Assembly: GCF_003315245.1 (NCBI RefSeq) | Contig: NZ_QNRT01000010.1 | Location: forward strand, 1-64,000 | From: Arenicella xantha | Lineage (GTDB): Bacteria; Pseudomonadota; Gammaproteobacteria; Arenicellales; Arenicellaceae | Direction of reading: 5' to 3' | Length of the DNA stretch: 64,000 nucleotides | Shown here: piece by piece, positions 1 to 8,580 of the stretch | Numbering within the stretch: the stretch's first letter is position 1 | Layout: each line of letters opens with the position of its first letter | Position numbers and translations under genes: made by a program | Notes under the pieces: model-generated | What the model was told of the DNA's origin: nothing | Seen by the model: only the letters and a program-made list of their open reading frames with translations | Database searches by the model: none

Positions 1-158
1 CTCTCAACCGATTTATGATCGAGTTTGAGGATCGACTAACTGACTATATTTAAATCCCAACCAATGGCATTTACACAGTTAGATTTACACTCTCTTAAGA
101 GGGGCAGAAGCTTGCACCTCTTAGCTGCTTGGTTAGCTCAAAAACAGGCGGGCGTCGA

Positions 159-461
159 TTATGGTGTTTTCTTATGTTTCCATTTTGGAAGAAGTCTAGT
201 CGCTCCCCCTGATGTCCAGTTTCCATTCGCTCGATATATATAAGTGCTTTTGAGATTACCTTGTGTAAGATAAACTCGGTCTCCATCCCTCCATCTATCT
301 ACGCTTTGATTTACCTCCGTCTTTATGATTATGCTCGCTTCAAAAAGAGAGCTAGCATCGTACGGTGAGCCATTTGCATCATGTGATACCTCTCTGGCAA
401 AAACTATTAAAGGGATTGCAATTGCTAGTGCTGCCAGTGTTTTCTTATTCATCATGATCAA
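159..461 (-). CDS. small exported hypothetical protein
   Basis: A 100-residue protein of unknown function. Its N-terminus is MNKK followed by a hydrophobic stretch (roughly residues 7-22), which reads as a signal peptide or signal anchor; the rest is polar and ends in a basic tail. Its TTG start lies directly after the TAA stop of the Sel1-type gene upstream, with an AAGGA six bases before the TTG. ATG codons at 455 and 452 are alternative starts but are farther from the ribosome site. The tight spacing implies co-transcription and probable translational coupling. No family is recognised. Confidence 0.55.
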   Translation of the reverse strand: MIMMNKKTLAALAIAIPLIVFAREVSHDANGSPYDASSLFEASIIIKTEVNQSVDRWRDGDRVYLTQGNLKSTYIYRANGNWTSGGATRLLPKWKHKKTP

Positions 462-1454
462 TTATTTCCTTTTGTTGGGTTTATCTACGTACGTGAACTG
501 CTTTCCACTGAATGAATTTTCAAACCTTTTTTGAGTCTTGCGTTGAACACTTTCAAAAATGTGTATTGGTGTTTTTTCGGCAAGATACTTGATGTAAGCC
601 CCGATGTTCGTCCCACCAGGGTCCATTAAATCAGCAAGCATCAAATTTTCTAAAGCTTTCTCTATGTCGTAGCCTGTCGCTGTTGGTGCTGTTTCGTCAC
701 TGTAAGAAATCCCCAATGCTATTGCCGCGTCTATGTTCCCTTGATCCACTGCAGAGTTTAAATACGTCACCTTTCTTTCAAATAGTGATTCCAAATACTT
801 TTTCTCTGAAATACTGCCTGGTTTATAACTATCGTTATAGTTTTCAATTTCCAGTGGAGTCGCTCGAAAAAAACTGAGCATCGCTTCAATATCGCCTCCT
901 TCAGCTGCTTGTTCCAAGTATTTTGTGGATAACGCCAACTGTTCCTGAGTTATTCCTTTGCAAAGTTTGTAACCTTCATCCGCTCTTTCTATTGGTGATT
1001 CAAAGTGCTTGCTTATTGCCTCAGTATATTCGGTCTCTGTTTTAGGTTCGAGAGCACATATTTGCAGTAGCTCTCCCAGCTGATATGCGGCATTGAGATC
1101 ACCTGCATCTGCAGAAGATTTGAGTTCATCGAATGCATCTGACAAGACCGCAGGAGAATCTCGATAAACCCCAATCTCTTGTATCTGATTTGATTTTTCC
1201 GAGTTTGAGTTACCATCTCCTATCGAATCGTTTTCTTGAAGTTTATTCTCATATTCTTCATCCGCCACAGCGGGGGGGGGGGAAGAATTCAAAATCACCT
1301 CGTCCGGAGTACTGGGCTTTGTAATTGATGAATTTTTTTCGAGTGTAGGTGACCCAGAAAAATTCTTTTGGTCAGTATTTGAGAAGAGGAAGCTTGCAGT
1401 TACACCAGCAACCAAAACAATAAAAGCAATTACAATAAGTCCTTTTTTCTTCAA
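462..1454 (-). CDS. Sel1-like repeat protein, membrane-anchored or exported
   Basis: A 330-residue protein with a lysine-rich start and a hydrophobic segment (about residues 5-24), so it is exported or anchored in the inner membrane facing the periplasm. A low-complexity Ser/Pro/Glu linker follows, then alpha-helical repeats from about residue 110. Visible Sel1-type signatures are 'SADAGDLNAAYQLGELL', 'AAEGGDIEAML' and 'DQGNIDAAIALGISYSD'. Sel1/TPR-like repeats usually mediate protein-protein contacts; no catalytic motif is seen. The linker is encoded over an 11-C homopolymer (three consecutive prolines), which is prone to slippage. It is followed without a gap by a second small exported protein. 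Confidence 0.75.
   Translation of the reverse strand: MKKKGLIVIAFIVLVAGVTASFLFSNTDQKNFSGSPTLEKNSSITKPSTPDEVILNSSPPPAVADEEYENKLQENDSIGDGNSNSEKSNQIQEIGVYRDSPAVLSDAFDELKSSADAGDLNAAYQLGELLQICALEPKTETEYTEAISKHFESPIERADEGYKLCKGITQEQLALSTKYLEQAAEGGDIEAMLSFFRATPLEIENYNDSYKPGSISEKKYLESLFERKVTYLNSAVDQGNIDAAIALGISYSDETAPTATGYDIEKALENLMLADLMDPGGTNIGAYIKYLAEKTPIHIFESVQRKTQKRFENSFSGKQFTYVDKPNKRK
1272..1282 (-). repeat. 11-base homopolymer (poly-C on the coding strand) inside a CDS
   Basis: Eleven consecutive G on the plus strand read as TCC CCC CCC CCC in the Sel1-type gene, encoding Ser-Pro-Pro-Pro in the linker after the membrane segment. Gain or loss of one base would shift the frame after roughly 60 codons and remove all Sel1 repeats. 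Such tracts are the classic substrate of slipped-strand phase variation. The copy here is in frame ('on'). Confidence 0.8.
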
Positions 1455-1512
1455 TTTAATCTCCTGATTTTATGCTGCTTGCAGCGGCATTATAATAATA
1501 TAGAGTCGGGCT

Positions 1513-1846
1513 TCAATCAATTACTGTCCAATCGCCGTGTTTTTGATCAATTATCCACTTATCATTTTCTAATGCTAAAAGATGAATGTCGTCAGAGCAC
1601 CCCTCTCTCTGACGGTCATTCACTGTCGCCTTATAACAATAAAATACTTGGTATTTGAAGCTAGTTACCTGATGGACACCTACAAGAGTAACCTGCATCG
1701 GCCACCGTTTAGTATTCCCTGATATTTTGATATTTTTCTTATTTAAGGCTTGGATTATTTTCGTCTGACAATGGTTGCTTGCCATGCGAATCAGGTGTAC
1801 AAACGAACATCATCAAAGAACCTATCAATAAAACAATAACTTTCAT
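1513..1846 (-). pseudogene. frameshifted small lipoprotein gene
   Basis: An ATG at 1846 sits behind a strong AGGGGGAG ribosome site and encodes a lipoprotein signal, M-K-V-I-V-L-L-I-G-S-L-M-M-F-V-C, that ends at a cysteine. This frame hits a stop at 1739-1741 after 35 codons. The sensible downstream protein, about 80 residues with 'VTLVGVHQVTSFKYQVFYCY' and a C-terminal 'WIID', lies in the neighbouring frame from about 1785 to 1513. It has no ribosome site of its own. The simplest reading is one lipoprotein of about 110 residues broken by a single-base indel between roughly 1741 and 1785. Function is unknown. A sequencing error is the alternative. Confidence 0.6.
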
Positions 1847-1886
1847 TTCTCCCCCTAGATATTTTATTTAGAAGAAAACAATATAC

Positions 1887-1911
1887 AAAAAAGCCCCGCG
1901 AGTAGCGAGGC
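1887..1911 (-). terminator. rho-independent terminator (minus strand)
   Basis: On the minus strand a stem GCCTCGC / GCGGGGC (one U-G pair) with a 5-base loop is followed by six T. It lies downstream of the 2243-2668 gene and before the frameshifted lipoprotein gene. Confidence 0.65.
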
Positions 1912-1912
1912 T

Positions 1913-2242
1913 TTGAAATTGAATTCAGACCTTAGTCTTAATAGGAGTCAGGCGTCAGCCTTTTGCTCTTAGCAACTGTTTTACTCCATGGATCCGCTTG
2001 AAATTTTCGGAGCAATAATTTCAATAACAAAGGATAGTTACTCTCCGGCTAGTAACCCAATTATCTTCCAGCAAACAGTATCTGGAAAGTAAAGTCCCCC
2101 TAGAAAAGCCCCACTCCCTCGCTTGGGTCATAAACGCCGGCTTTAAATGGCCGAGAGCTCAACTCCTTTTTTACTAGTGTATGGCCATGCTAAAGCAGTT
2201 GTAGAGCTCCGGTGCTGCCATCTCACCAACGAACCTATCGCT
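1913..2242. other. intergenic stretch without a supported gene
   Basis: No convincing gene is seen. The 13-base sequence CGAGAGCTCAACT at 2152-2164 recurs at 2291-2303 inside the neighbouring gene; no longer similarity joins the two sites. Confidence 0.4.
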
Positions 2243-2668
2243 TTACGGGTAACACTCCTCAGCAACAATGTGGTGTGAAAGAATACCAATCGAGAGCTCA
2301 ACTTGATATGGCACCAGTTCATCACACAGTCGCGCAGTTCCGTTTTCGAATACTGAAAGATAAATTTTATACTTAGGGAGCGCTTCTATCAAAATATCGT
2401 TCGGAATAGGTTCAAAACAAACGTAAAAACGCCTGCTTGCTGACTTGATAGTACCGGCTTCAAACCCCTTAGAGCATTCAACAGCACCATAAGTACCGGG
2501 CATTGGTATAGAAGATGTAAATGCCAGCTTTGAATTCTCTGCAACTAATTCATTATAAGTACACGCCATAGACCATACCAAGGGAACCATCACTAACATC
2601 GACTTAAAAAACATAAGAATTTTTCTACGCATATTTCTGGCTGGGCTGAACTCTCTGTATTTCAACAT
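2243..2668 (-). CDS. exported hypothetical protein next to a protease relic
   Basis: A 141-residue protein of unknown function. The likely functional start may be the internal Met-13 (M-R-R-K), which leads directly into a hydrophobic signal stretch ending in 'VWSMAC'; that could be a weak lipobox or a signal peptidase I site. Four further cysteines suggest a folded exported domain. The annotated ATG overlaps the TGA of the upstream protease relic in an ATGTTGA arrangement, typical of coupled genes. A role as inhibitor or immunity partner of that protease is possible from position only. The frame itself looks intact. Confidence 0.5.
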   Translation of the reverse strand: MLKYREFSPARNMRRKILMFFKSMLVMVPLVWSMACTYNELVAENSKLAFTSSIPMPGTYGAVECSKGFEAGTIKSASRRFYVCFEPIPNDILIEALPKYKIYLSVFENGTARLCDELVPYQVELSIGILSHHIVAEECYP

Positions 2669-3261
2669 GATCTGGGCTGACTTAGAACTGCTGCACAGCT
2701 AATAGTAGATGCATTCTGCGATGTTGACTCAAAACCATTTGATCTTACAAAATCTACTACACGCTGTTGCCCATATACTGCATTCGCTGCAAAACGATTG
2801 CCATAACTACGCACTAAACTATCAACTTGAAACACTCGTTGATGGCCTGTACCTTCCAAATGGCTCCCCTCACGTATAATTATAGCTGTCAGTCTACCAA
2901 CGTCCGTTATGTTTGGGTTGACGTAAATTGTGTTTGGCCTTATGTCACGAACGATACCCCCCGCCCGAGGCGTTACTACTTAAAGAAAACCACCTAGTTA
3001 GGAAATAACTAGAACTAATAGCCCCAAAATTAACAGAATGAAGTCTTGTCGCAAGTCTCCCAATATATGCGCCGAGGGGAATTAAGTGACTCCCGGCGTC
3101 TGGCCCTAAAAAATACTTTTTGAAGAAGCGTAGAGCGGCTTTATTTCCCTTTTTTTAAGGCCTTGGACAATTTTCGTTGAAGATTATCCAGTGCCTTAAG
3201 GCTTCAAACTCTTATTTAGAATCTTTAAAAAATCTGTATCAAGAGAACCATCATCTAGGGG
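2662..3261 (-). pseudogene. relic of a metzincin-like zinc metallopeptidase domain
   Basis: Protein-like sequence runs through three reading frames on the minus strand. Frame a covers 3261-3196 ('DTDFLKILNKSLK'), frame b 3203-3141 ('ALDNLQRKLSKALKK'), frame c 3154-2945 ('ALRFFKKYFLGPDAGSHLIP' and onward), and frame a again 2979-2662. The breaks fall near 3200, at a T7 run (3150-3156) and at a C6 run (2957-2962). The last segment contains R-E-G-S-H-L-E-G-T-G-H (2842-2874), which matches HExxHxxGxxH except that the first zinc-binding His (CAT/CAC) is Arg (CGT). It ends with a TGA that overlaps the next gene. The product would have been a zinc protease or protease toxin domain; the family is inferred from the motif only. 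Confidence 0.5.
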
Positions 3262-3363
3262 TCACTTGCGACTGAGTGCTAAAAACCACGTTAAGCTGCT
3301 AGACGTACTTCACGTTTTTAACGATAGCGCAACGACCCAAAAGCTCCTCGCAAATACAAAACC

Positions 3364-3482
3364 ATGGCTATTCAGTTCAACAAATATGAGAGTTTGATCG
3401 CCTTAATGAGGCTGTTGCTGCCTCTGGCATGGGTAAGAATGAGTTTATACGTGCGACCATTGAAGCGGCCTGCAGGAAATAA
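3364..3482 (+). pseudogene. frameshifted ribbon-helix-helix-like micro-gene
   Basis: An ATG at 3364 opens 'MAIQFNKYE'. Restoring one missing G at about 3390 continues as 'FDRLNEAVAASGM' then 'GKNEFIRATIEAACRK' and stops at 3480-3482, giving a protein of about 39 residues. The pattern of a beta-strand followed by 'RLNEAVAASG..KNEFIR.ATIEAA' resembles the ribbon-helix-helix DNA-binding proteins found with mobile elements and toxin-antitoxin loci. No ribosome site is evident. It is probably a relic; assignment rests on pattern alone. Confidence 0.35.
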
Positions 3483-3584
3483 GAGTAATACCGGTATTGG
3501 TACTACCCAACCAAAGCTTGTGTAGACGTAAATAAAATCACACAAATGACTTGAAACTCTCGAGTTCGCCCGCATACCGTTTCT

Positions 3585-4061
3585 ATGCCTCTTCTTCTTA
3601 TCCTATTCCTCTTTATCGGCATGCCGATACTCGAGATAAGTGCCCTTATCCGCGTCGCCGGCGTTATCGGTATTTTAAACACGGTTGGGTTTTCACTACT
3701 CACCGCCATGTTAGGCGCCTACTTGGTAAAACAGCAAGGCATTGCCACGCTGGCTAAATTGCAAGAAGAAGCTCAAGCCGGGCGAGTGCCAGCACAACAA
3801 ATGGTTGAAGGCGTTGCTCTACTGGTAGCCGGCGCAGTGTTACTAACACCCGGTTTCATCACTGACATACTCGGATTTGCACTGTTAGTTCCGCCCATTC
3901 GAATCGCGATAGTCAACTGGGTTGCAAGAAGAGCCCTGGCTAACCAAACCGTGCGCTATGAGTTCCGGGGCAGTCAAACTCGCGCTTACGACAGCCGTTC
4001 CAACGATCATGGCAATGTCATAGATGGCGAGTACACTTCCCCATCTGACGACACAAAATAA
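3585..4061 (+). CDS. fxsA: FxsA family membrane protein
   Basis: A 158-residue inner-membrane protein of the FxsA family, named for suppression of F-plasmid exclusion of phage T7 when overproduced. It has four hydrophobic segments (about residues 1-16, 22-45, 75-95 and 96-112) and the conserved glycine-rich 'LLTPGFITDILGFALLVPP' region. The hydrophilic tail after residue 125 is variable in the family. Its position just upstream of groES-groEL is common in gammaproteobacteria. No clear ribosome site precedes the ATG at 3585. Confidence 0.9.
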   Translation: MPLLLILFLFIGMPILEISALIRVAGVIGILNTVGFSLLTAMLGAYLVKQQGIATLAKLQEEAQAGRVPAQQMVEGVALLVAGAVLLTPGFITDILGFALLVPPIRIAIVNWVARRALANQTVRYEFRGSQTRAYDSRSNDHGNVIDGEYTSPSDDTK

Positions 4062-4076
4062 ATACCCGTATCGGGG

Positions 4077-4104
4077 TTGACTTTACAAGGTTCGTCCATA
4101 TTAT
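4077..4104 (+). promoter_or_regulatory. sigma-70-type promoter of groESL
   Basis: TTGACT (4077-4082), a 16-base spacer and TATTAT (4099-4104) lie 83 bases upstream of groES. The -10 hexamer shares its last base with the CIRCE operator, so bound HrcA would block initiation. Confidence 0.7.
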
Positions 4105-4130
4105 TAGCACTCCCTAGGGGCGAGTGCTAA
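4104..4130 (+). promoter_or_regulatory. CIRCE operator (HrcA binding site)
   Basis: A perfect inverted repeat TTAGCACTC-N9-GAGTGCTAA, identical to the CIRCE consensus bound by the heat-shock repressor HrcA. It overlaps the start region of the groESL promoter, which predicts HrcA repression relieved on heat shock or when GroEL is titrated. hrcA itself is not in the window. Confidence 0.95.
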
Positions 4131-4186
4131 TTAAGCAGACCCCGCTTGTTTAACACTTAATTAACTATTTACTGGAGGCAAAACGA

Positions 4187-4474
4187 ATGTCTATTCGTCC
4201 ACTTCACGACCGCGTTCTTGTACGACGCAATGAAGAAGAAAAAACATCTGCTGGCGGCATCATTCTGACCGACTCAGCCAAAGAAAAACCAGTCCAAGGC
4301 GAGATCATCGCCGCTGGTAACGGAAAAATTTTAGAAAACGGTGATGTTCGACCATTGGACGTCAAAGTTGGCGACCAAGTTTTGTTCGGCAAATACGCTG
4401 GCACTGAAGTAAAAGTTGATGGCGAAGAACTACTTGTAATGCGCGAAGACGATATCGTCGGCGTTGTAGAGTAA
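4187..4474 (+). CDS. groES: co-chaperonin GroES
   Basis: A 95-residue Hsp10, the heptameric lid of the GroEL folding chamber in the cytoplasm. The N-terminal signature '[12 protein letters not shown]' is intact. So are the mobile-loop region '[19 protein letters not shown]' (about residues 17-35) and the C-terminal '[12 protein letters not shown]'. Length is standard. A GGAGG ribosome site sits eight bases before the ATG. It is the first gene behind the CIRCE-controlled promoter; groEL follows after an unusually long 167-base gap that holds a palindromic element. Confidence 0.98.
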   Translation: MSIRPLHDRVLVRRNEEEKTSAGGIILTDSAKEKPVQGEIIAAGNGKILENGDVRPLDVKVGDQVLFGKYAGTEVKVDGEELLVMREDDIVGVVE

Positions 4475-4487
4475 ATCACGCTTTATC

Positions 4488-4578
4488 CCTCACGCTGCGT
4501 TGTGAAAATTGCTGCTAGGGGCGCGTACATCAGTACGCTCCCGACTTATGCAATTTCCCGCCTTGCTTGAGAAAAATA
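4488..4578 (+). repeat. long imperfect palindrome between groES and groEL
   Basis: The centre GCGTAC-ATCA-GTACGC (4523-4538) is a perfect hairpin. GGG/CCC pairs (4519-4521 with 4540-4542) and AAATTGC/GCAATTT (4506-4512 with 4550-4556) flank it. Weaker outer arms CTCACGCTGCG and CGCCTTGCTTGAG complete a structure of about 90 bases. It resembles the REP/BIME-like palindromes scattered through many gammaproteobacterial genomes. In the groESL transcript it would fold into a stable hairpin. Confidence 0.7.
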
Positions 4579-4626
4579 CTGGATCCTTTGCGGTCTAGAA
4601 AGTATAGAAATTTTTAAACGAATTAA

Positions 4627-6285
<1,659 letters not shown>

Positions 6286-6310
6286 GCCGATCATTTACCG
6301 ATCAAAAAAG

Positions 6311-6342
6311 AGCCTCGCTGAGCAATCAGCGGGGCTTTTTTT
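6311..6342 (+). terminator. rho-independent terminator of groESL
   Basis: The stem AGCCTCGCTGA / TCAGCGGGGCT with loop GCAA is followed by seven T, directly downstream of groEL. Confidence 0.92.
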
Positions 6343-6526
6343 ATTGTCAAACACCCTATTCAAAAATTCGAATTAGCGCTAACAGAACATTCTTAAAGTT
6401 TAAACAATATTTTTTGCGGCCTGACTGGTTATTTATAAATTGGGCAACGCGTCTTCCGCATGCACTGAGTAAATCGAAACGAAGCAAATTCTTCGAGCCT
6501 GTTATCTTACTAACCTTTTAAATGCC

Positions 6527-6931
6527 TTAAATTGTAGCAATATAATAAATTGCATTCTCAGTATTAGCAGCCGTGAGTAGGTAATGCTCTCTCCCCTTTG
6601 GCCCTTGACCGACCAAACATACTTGGAATTCTGCATCCTCAGAGAATGCTTCGGAGAATTTCTCCGTGAGCAGTGATGATATGTATAGATATTCATACTC
6701 CTCTTTTCCAAATGAATATGAACACGCTTGGCCTATCCAAGCTGAATCTTTATTAGCATCAATCAGCCATGCATATTCTTTCTTAAAGAAGTTGTCCGCG
6801 ACAAGCGAATGCGATGCTAAAACAATTATATTCTTTGACGGCTTGAATAAAGCAGAACTGTGGAATGAGCCGAACTCTCCTGCTCATGAGAATAATAGGA
6901 CTAAGGATATAGCCGTTAAAGATTTAGCCAT
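6527..6931 (-). pseudogene. lipoprotein gene with UGA at the lipobox cysteine
   Basis: From the ATG at 6931 the minus strand reads 'MAKSLTAISLVLLFS', a TGA at 6886-6884, then 'AGEFGSFHSSALFKPSKN' and 118 sense codons in all, down to a TAA at 6527. No other in-frame stop occurs in 134 codons. 'LLFS-stop-AG' is exactly a lipoprotein signal in which the invariant lipobox Cys (TGC/TGT) has become TGA by one change. The mature part has protein-like composition ('YAWLIDANKDSAWIGQACSY') but no recognised family. It is most likely a recent nonsense mutation; read-through or UGA recoding is a remote alternative. No clear ribosome site is seen. Confidence 0.65.
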
Positions 6932-6978
6932 ATATATCGAGCGCCCACGCTGCAAAAAACGCTGAACCGGTTCCAATT

Positions 6979-7692
6979 TTAGGCCTGTTGTTCAATTTCA
7001 ATTGATATTGGGACGCGGTACTTTTTATTATAAGAACCTGCAGGAAATGACGACCGAGGCTTTAAGTTAATTTTTCCTTGTTGTACGGAAACACCGGCAA
7101 CCAAAGAGAATACGTCTTCGTATAGTTCTAGATCGATATGCGAGGTGAACTCTTTTCCTGATTTTTTGTCGCGGTAATATATATTAGCCCTTGAATCATT
7201 AGATCCGTTAGGTCTTATTTGATATGAGATTTTAACTTCGTATGATTTCGTTTCTTTATGTTTATGCAGAATTTCTAATTCTGTTTTTTTCTCAACAATC
7301 AGCGCCTTTACATCGTCAAGAATGTGACGCTGATTTTCGGAGCATATTAAGCTTAGTACTTTGAATGTATATTCTTCTACAAAATCCAGCAGCTCCACCT
7401 TGGTAAATTCATTTACTGTCTGCTTATCTATACCAACATCAAAATACTTGAACCAGCTTTCGGCTGATGCCTTTCTAGAAATACCAACATCATGCTCTTT
7501 CATCTCGGTCGTGAAATTCACATAGACATGGTCAAAACCGTCCAGAGCGAATTTTAATTCACGCAATTTTCGGGCAACCCTGGCCCCTATTGCGTGAGCG
7601 CTCTTTGGAATTTCAAAACTATTCTTAAAATCGCCTGCAGCAATTTCTTCCACATTTGAAAAGAATCTAATATCGAGTATTAATTTCTCCAT
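6979..7692 (-). CDS. hypothetical cytoplasmic protein
   Basis: A 237-residue protein that I do not recognise. It has no signal peptide or membrane segment. The N-terminal half is mixed alpha/beta, a Lys/Glu-rich helical stretch (about residues 120-150) may form a short coiled coil, and the C-terminal third looks beta-rich ('SYEVKISYQIRPNG', 'YRVPISIEIE'). The ATG has a GAGGAG ribosome site nine bases upstream. A small coiled-coil membrane protein lies 48 bases upstream on the same strand and the two probably form one transcript. Confidence 0.6.
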   Translation of the reverse strand: MEKLILDIRFFSNVEEIAAGDFKNSFEIPKSAHAIGARVARKLRELKFALDGFDHVYVNFTTEMKEHDVGISRKASAESWFKYFDVGIDKQTVNEFTKVELLDFVEEYTFKVLSLICSENQRHILDDVKALIVEKKTELEILHKHKETKSYEVKISYQIRPNGSNDSRANIYYRDKKSGKEFTSHIDLELYEDVFSLVAGVSVQQGKINLKPRSSFPAGSYNKKYRVPISIEIEQQA

Positions 7693-7740
7693 AGCTAACT
7701 ACTCCTCATGCCCAATGACCATACAACGGAGTGTAATCTT

Positions 7741-7995
7741 CTAACCCCAGACAATGAACGCTACCGCTATTAGACCAATAGGAATTAACAAGCGCAAAAC
7801 CCATATTGCTTTATTTTGTATAGCACTGGCTTTTTCTTGTATCTGCTCGCTTCTGTCTTGTATTTTGTCTATACGTTCAAAGTTGGCTTTATTTAAATCA
7901 AAGAGCTGTTTCTGAATATCCAAAGACTCTCTTTGCATCAAAATTTGCGCTTCCTGATTTTCCAGAATTTTGTTAAGTACTTCTGACTGTTCCAT
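7741..7995 (-). CDS. small coiled-coil protein with C-terminal membrane anchor
   Basis: An 84-residue protein. Residues 1-62 are strongly helical and Gln/Glu/Lys-rich ('LNKILENQEAQILMQRES', 'RIDKIQDRSEQIQEKASA'), consistent with a coiled coil. Residues about 64-82 ('IWVLRLLIPIGLIAVAFIVW') form one transmembrane helix at the very C-terminus, so the coil should face the cytoplasm or form a membrane-tethered oligomer. GAGG precedes the ATG. No family is assigned. It is probably co-transcribed with the 237-residue protein. Confidence 0.6.
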   Translation of the reverse strand: MEQSEVLNKILENQEAQILMQRESLDIQKQLFDLNKANFERIDKIQDRSEQIQEKASAIQNKAIWVLRLLIPIGLIAVAFIVWG

Positions 7996-8099
7996 TAACT
8001 ATTAACCTCGTGGATATGCCGCCCTTAAACGCAAGCACGTATTGTCTGAACATTCGAACACACGCAGTACGCACTAGTTTAGAAATTGTAGAGACTTTC

Positions 8100-8540
8100 T
8101 CAATCCCAGTACACTGTGTAAAGATAGTAATCTAGTGCTGGTTCCGGTGCCAGTTTATGCTTCCCATAAGGCCAACCATCTGCACCAACACTATCCGCCT
8201 CCATTCCTTCGACCCACCCTTCAACCGCAAACTGAGAAGCAGATGAAATTACATGAATATTCTCCGCTGAAGGCCAACTTTCTTCATCATCTTGAGATTC
8301 CATCCAATCACCATGCAGCCCAACGTATACACCTTGCACATCGGGGCGAGATTCGATTTTTTTAAATCGAGCGTAAATATCTTTTATCGATGGTCGCCCA
8401 TCTCCCCAGTTATTTGGTGCTATTGACCACTCGTCATCATTCTTATAAAAGTACTCATCCAAACTCACAACAGGGTCATGCTCAGCATCTTCGTTTTGCA
8501 AAGCGATTAATCTATCTAACAGTATTTGTTTTGCACTCAT
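8100..8540 (-). CDS. hypothetical acidic protein
   Basis: A 146-residue soluble, acidic, Trp- and Asp-rich protein with no signal peptide. Notable segments are 'DVQGVYVGLHGDW' and the C-terminal 'LDYYLYTVYWD'. Small acidic proteins of this type are often immunity or inhibitor proteins, but nothing in the sequence proves that. A purine-rich AGAGACAG lies before the ATG. It stands alone on the minus strand, with a perfect hairpin just upstream of its start. Confidence 0.6.
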   Translation of the reverse strand: MSAKQILLDRLIALQNEDAEHDPVVSLDEYFYKNDDEWSIAPNNWGDGRPSIKDIYARFKKIESRPDVQGVYVGLHGDWMESQDDEESWPSAENIHVISSASQFAVEGWVEGMEADSVGADGWPYGKHKLAPEPALDYYLYTVYWD

Positions 8541-8561
8541 ATTCTGTCTCTAACGTATGAA

Positions 8562-8580
8562 GTTGGAGCAAAGCTCCAAC
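8562..8580. repeat. perfect 8-bp hairpin
   Basis: GTTGGAGC-AAA-GCTCCAAC, just upstream of the 8100-8540 gene and downstream of the amidohydrolase gene. It has no T-run on either side. It could be a weak terminator for the amidohydrolase transcript or an operator. Confidence 0.4.

Noticed and set aside
96-123. Hairpin TAAGAGG/CCTCTTA downstream of the first gene
   Set aside because: No T-run on either strand and a large loop; too weak to call a terminator.
2152-2303. 13-base direct repeat CGAGAGCTCAACT
   Set aside because: No extended similarity around the copies and no element boundaries; likely chance or minor duplication.
3262-3360. A GTTAAGC heptamer resembling an integron core site
   Set aside because: No partner RYYYAAC site, no attC-like folding and no cassette array or integrase.
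6884-6886. Selenocysteine insertion at the in-frame UGA
   Set aside because: Only a weak TGAGC/GCTCA stem lies next to the UGA, not at the bacterial SECIS distance; a nonsense mutation is simpler.
6666-6965. A 99-codon plus-strand frame opposite the UGA-interrupted lipoprotein gene
   Set aside because: The minus strand gives a far better protein with a signal peptide; the plus frame looks like its shadow.
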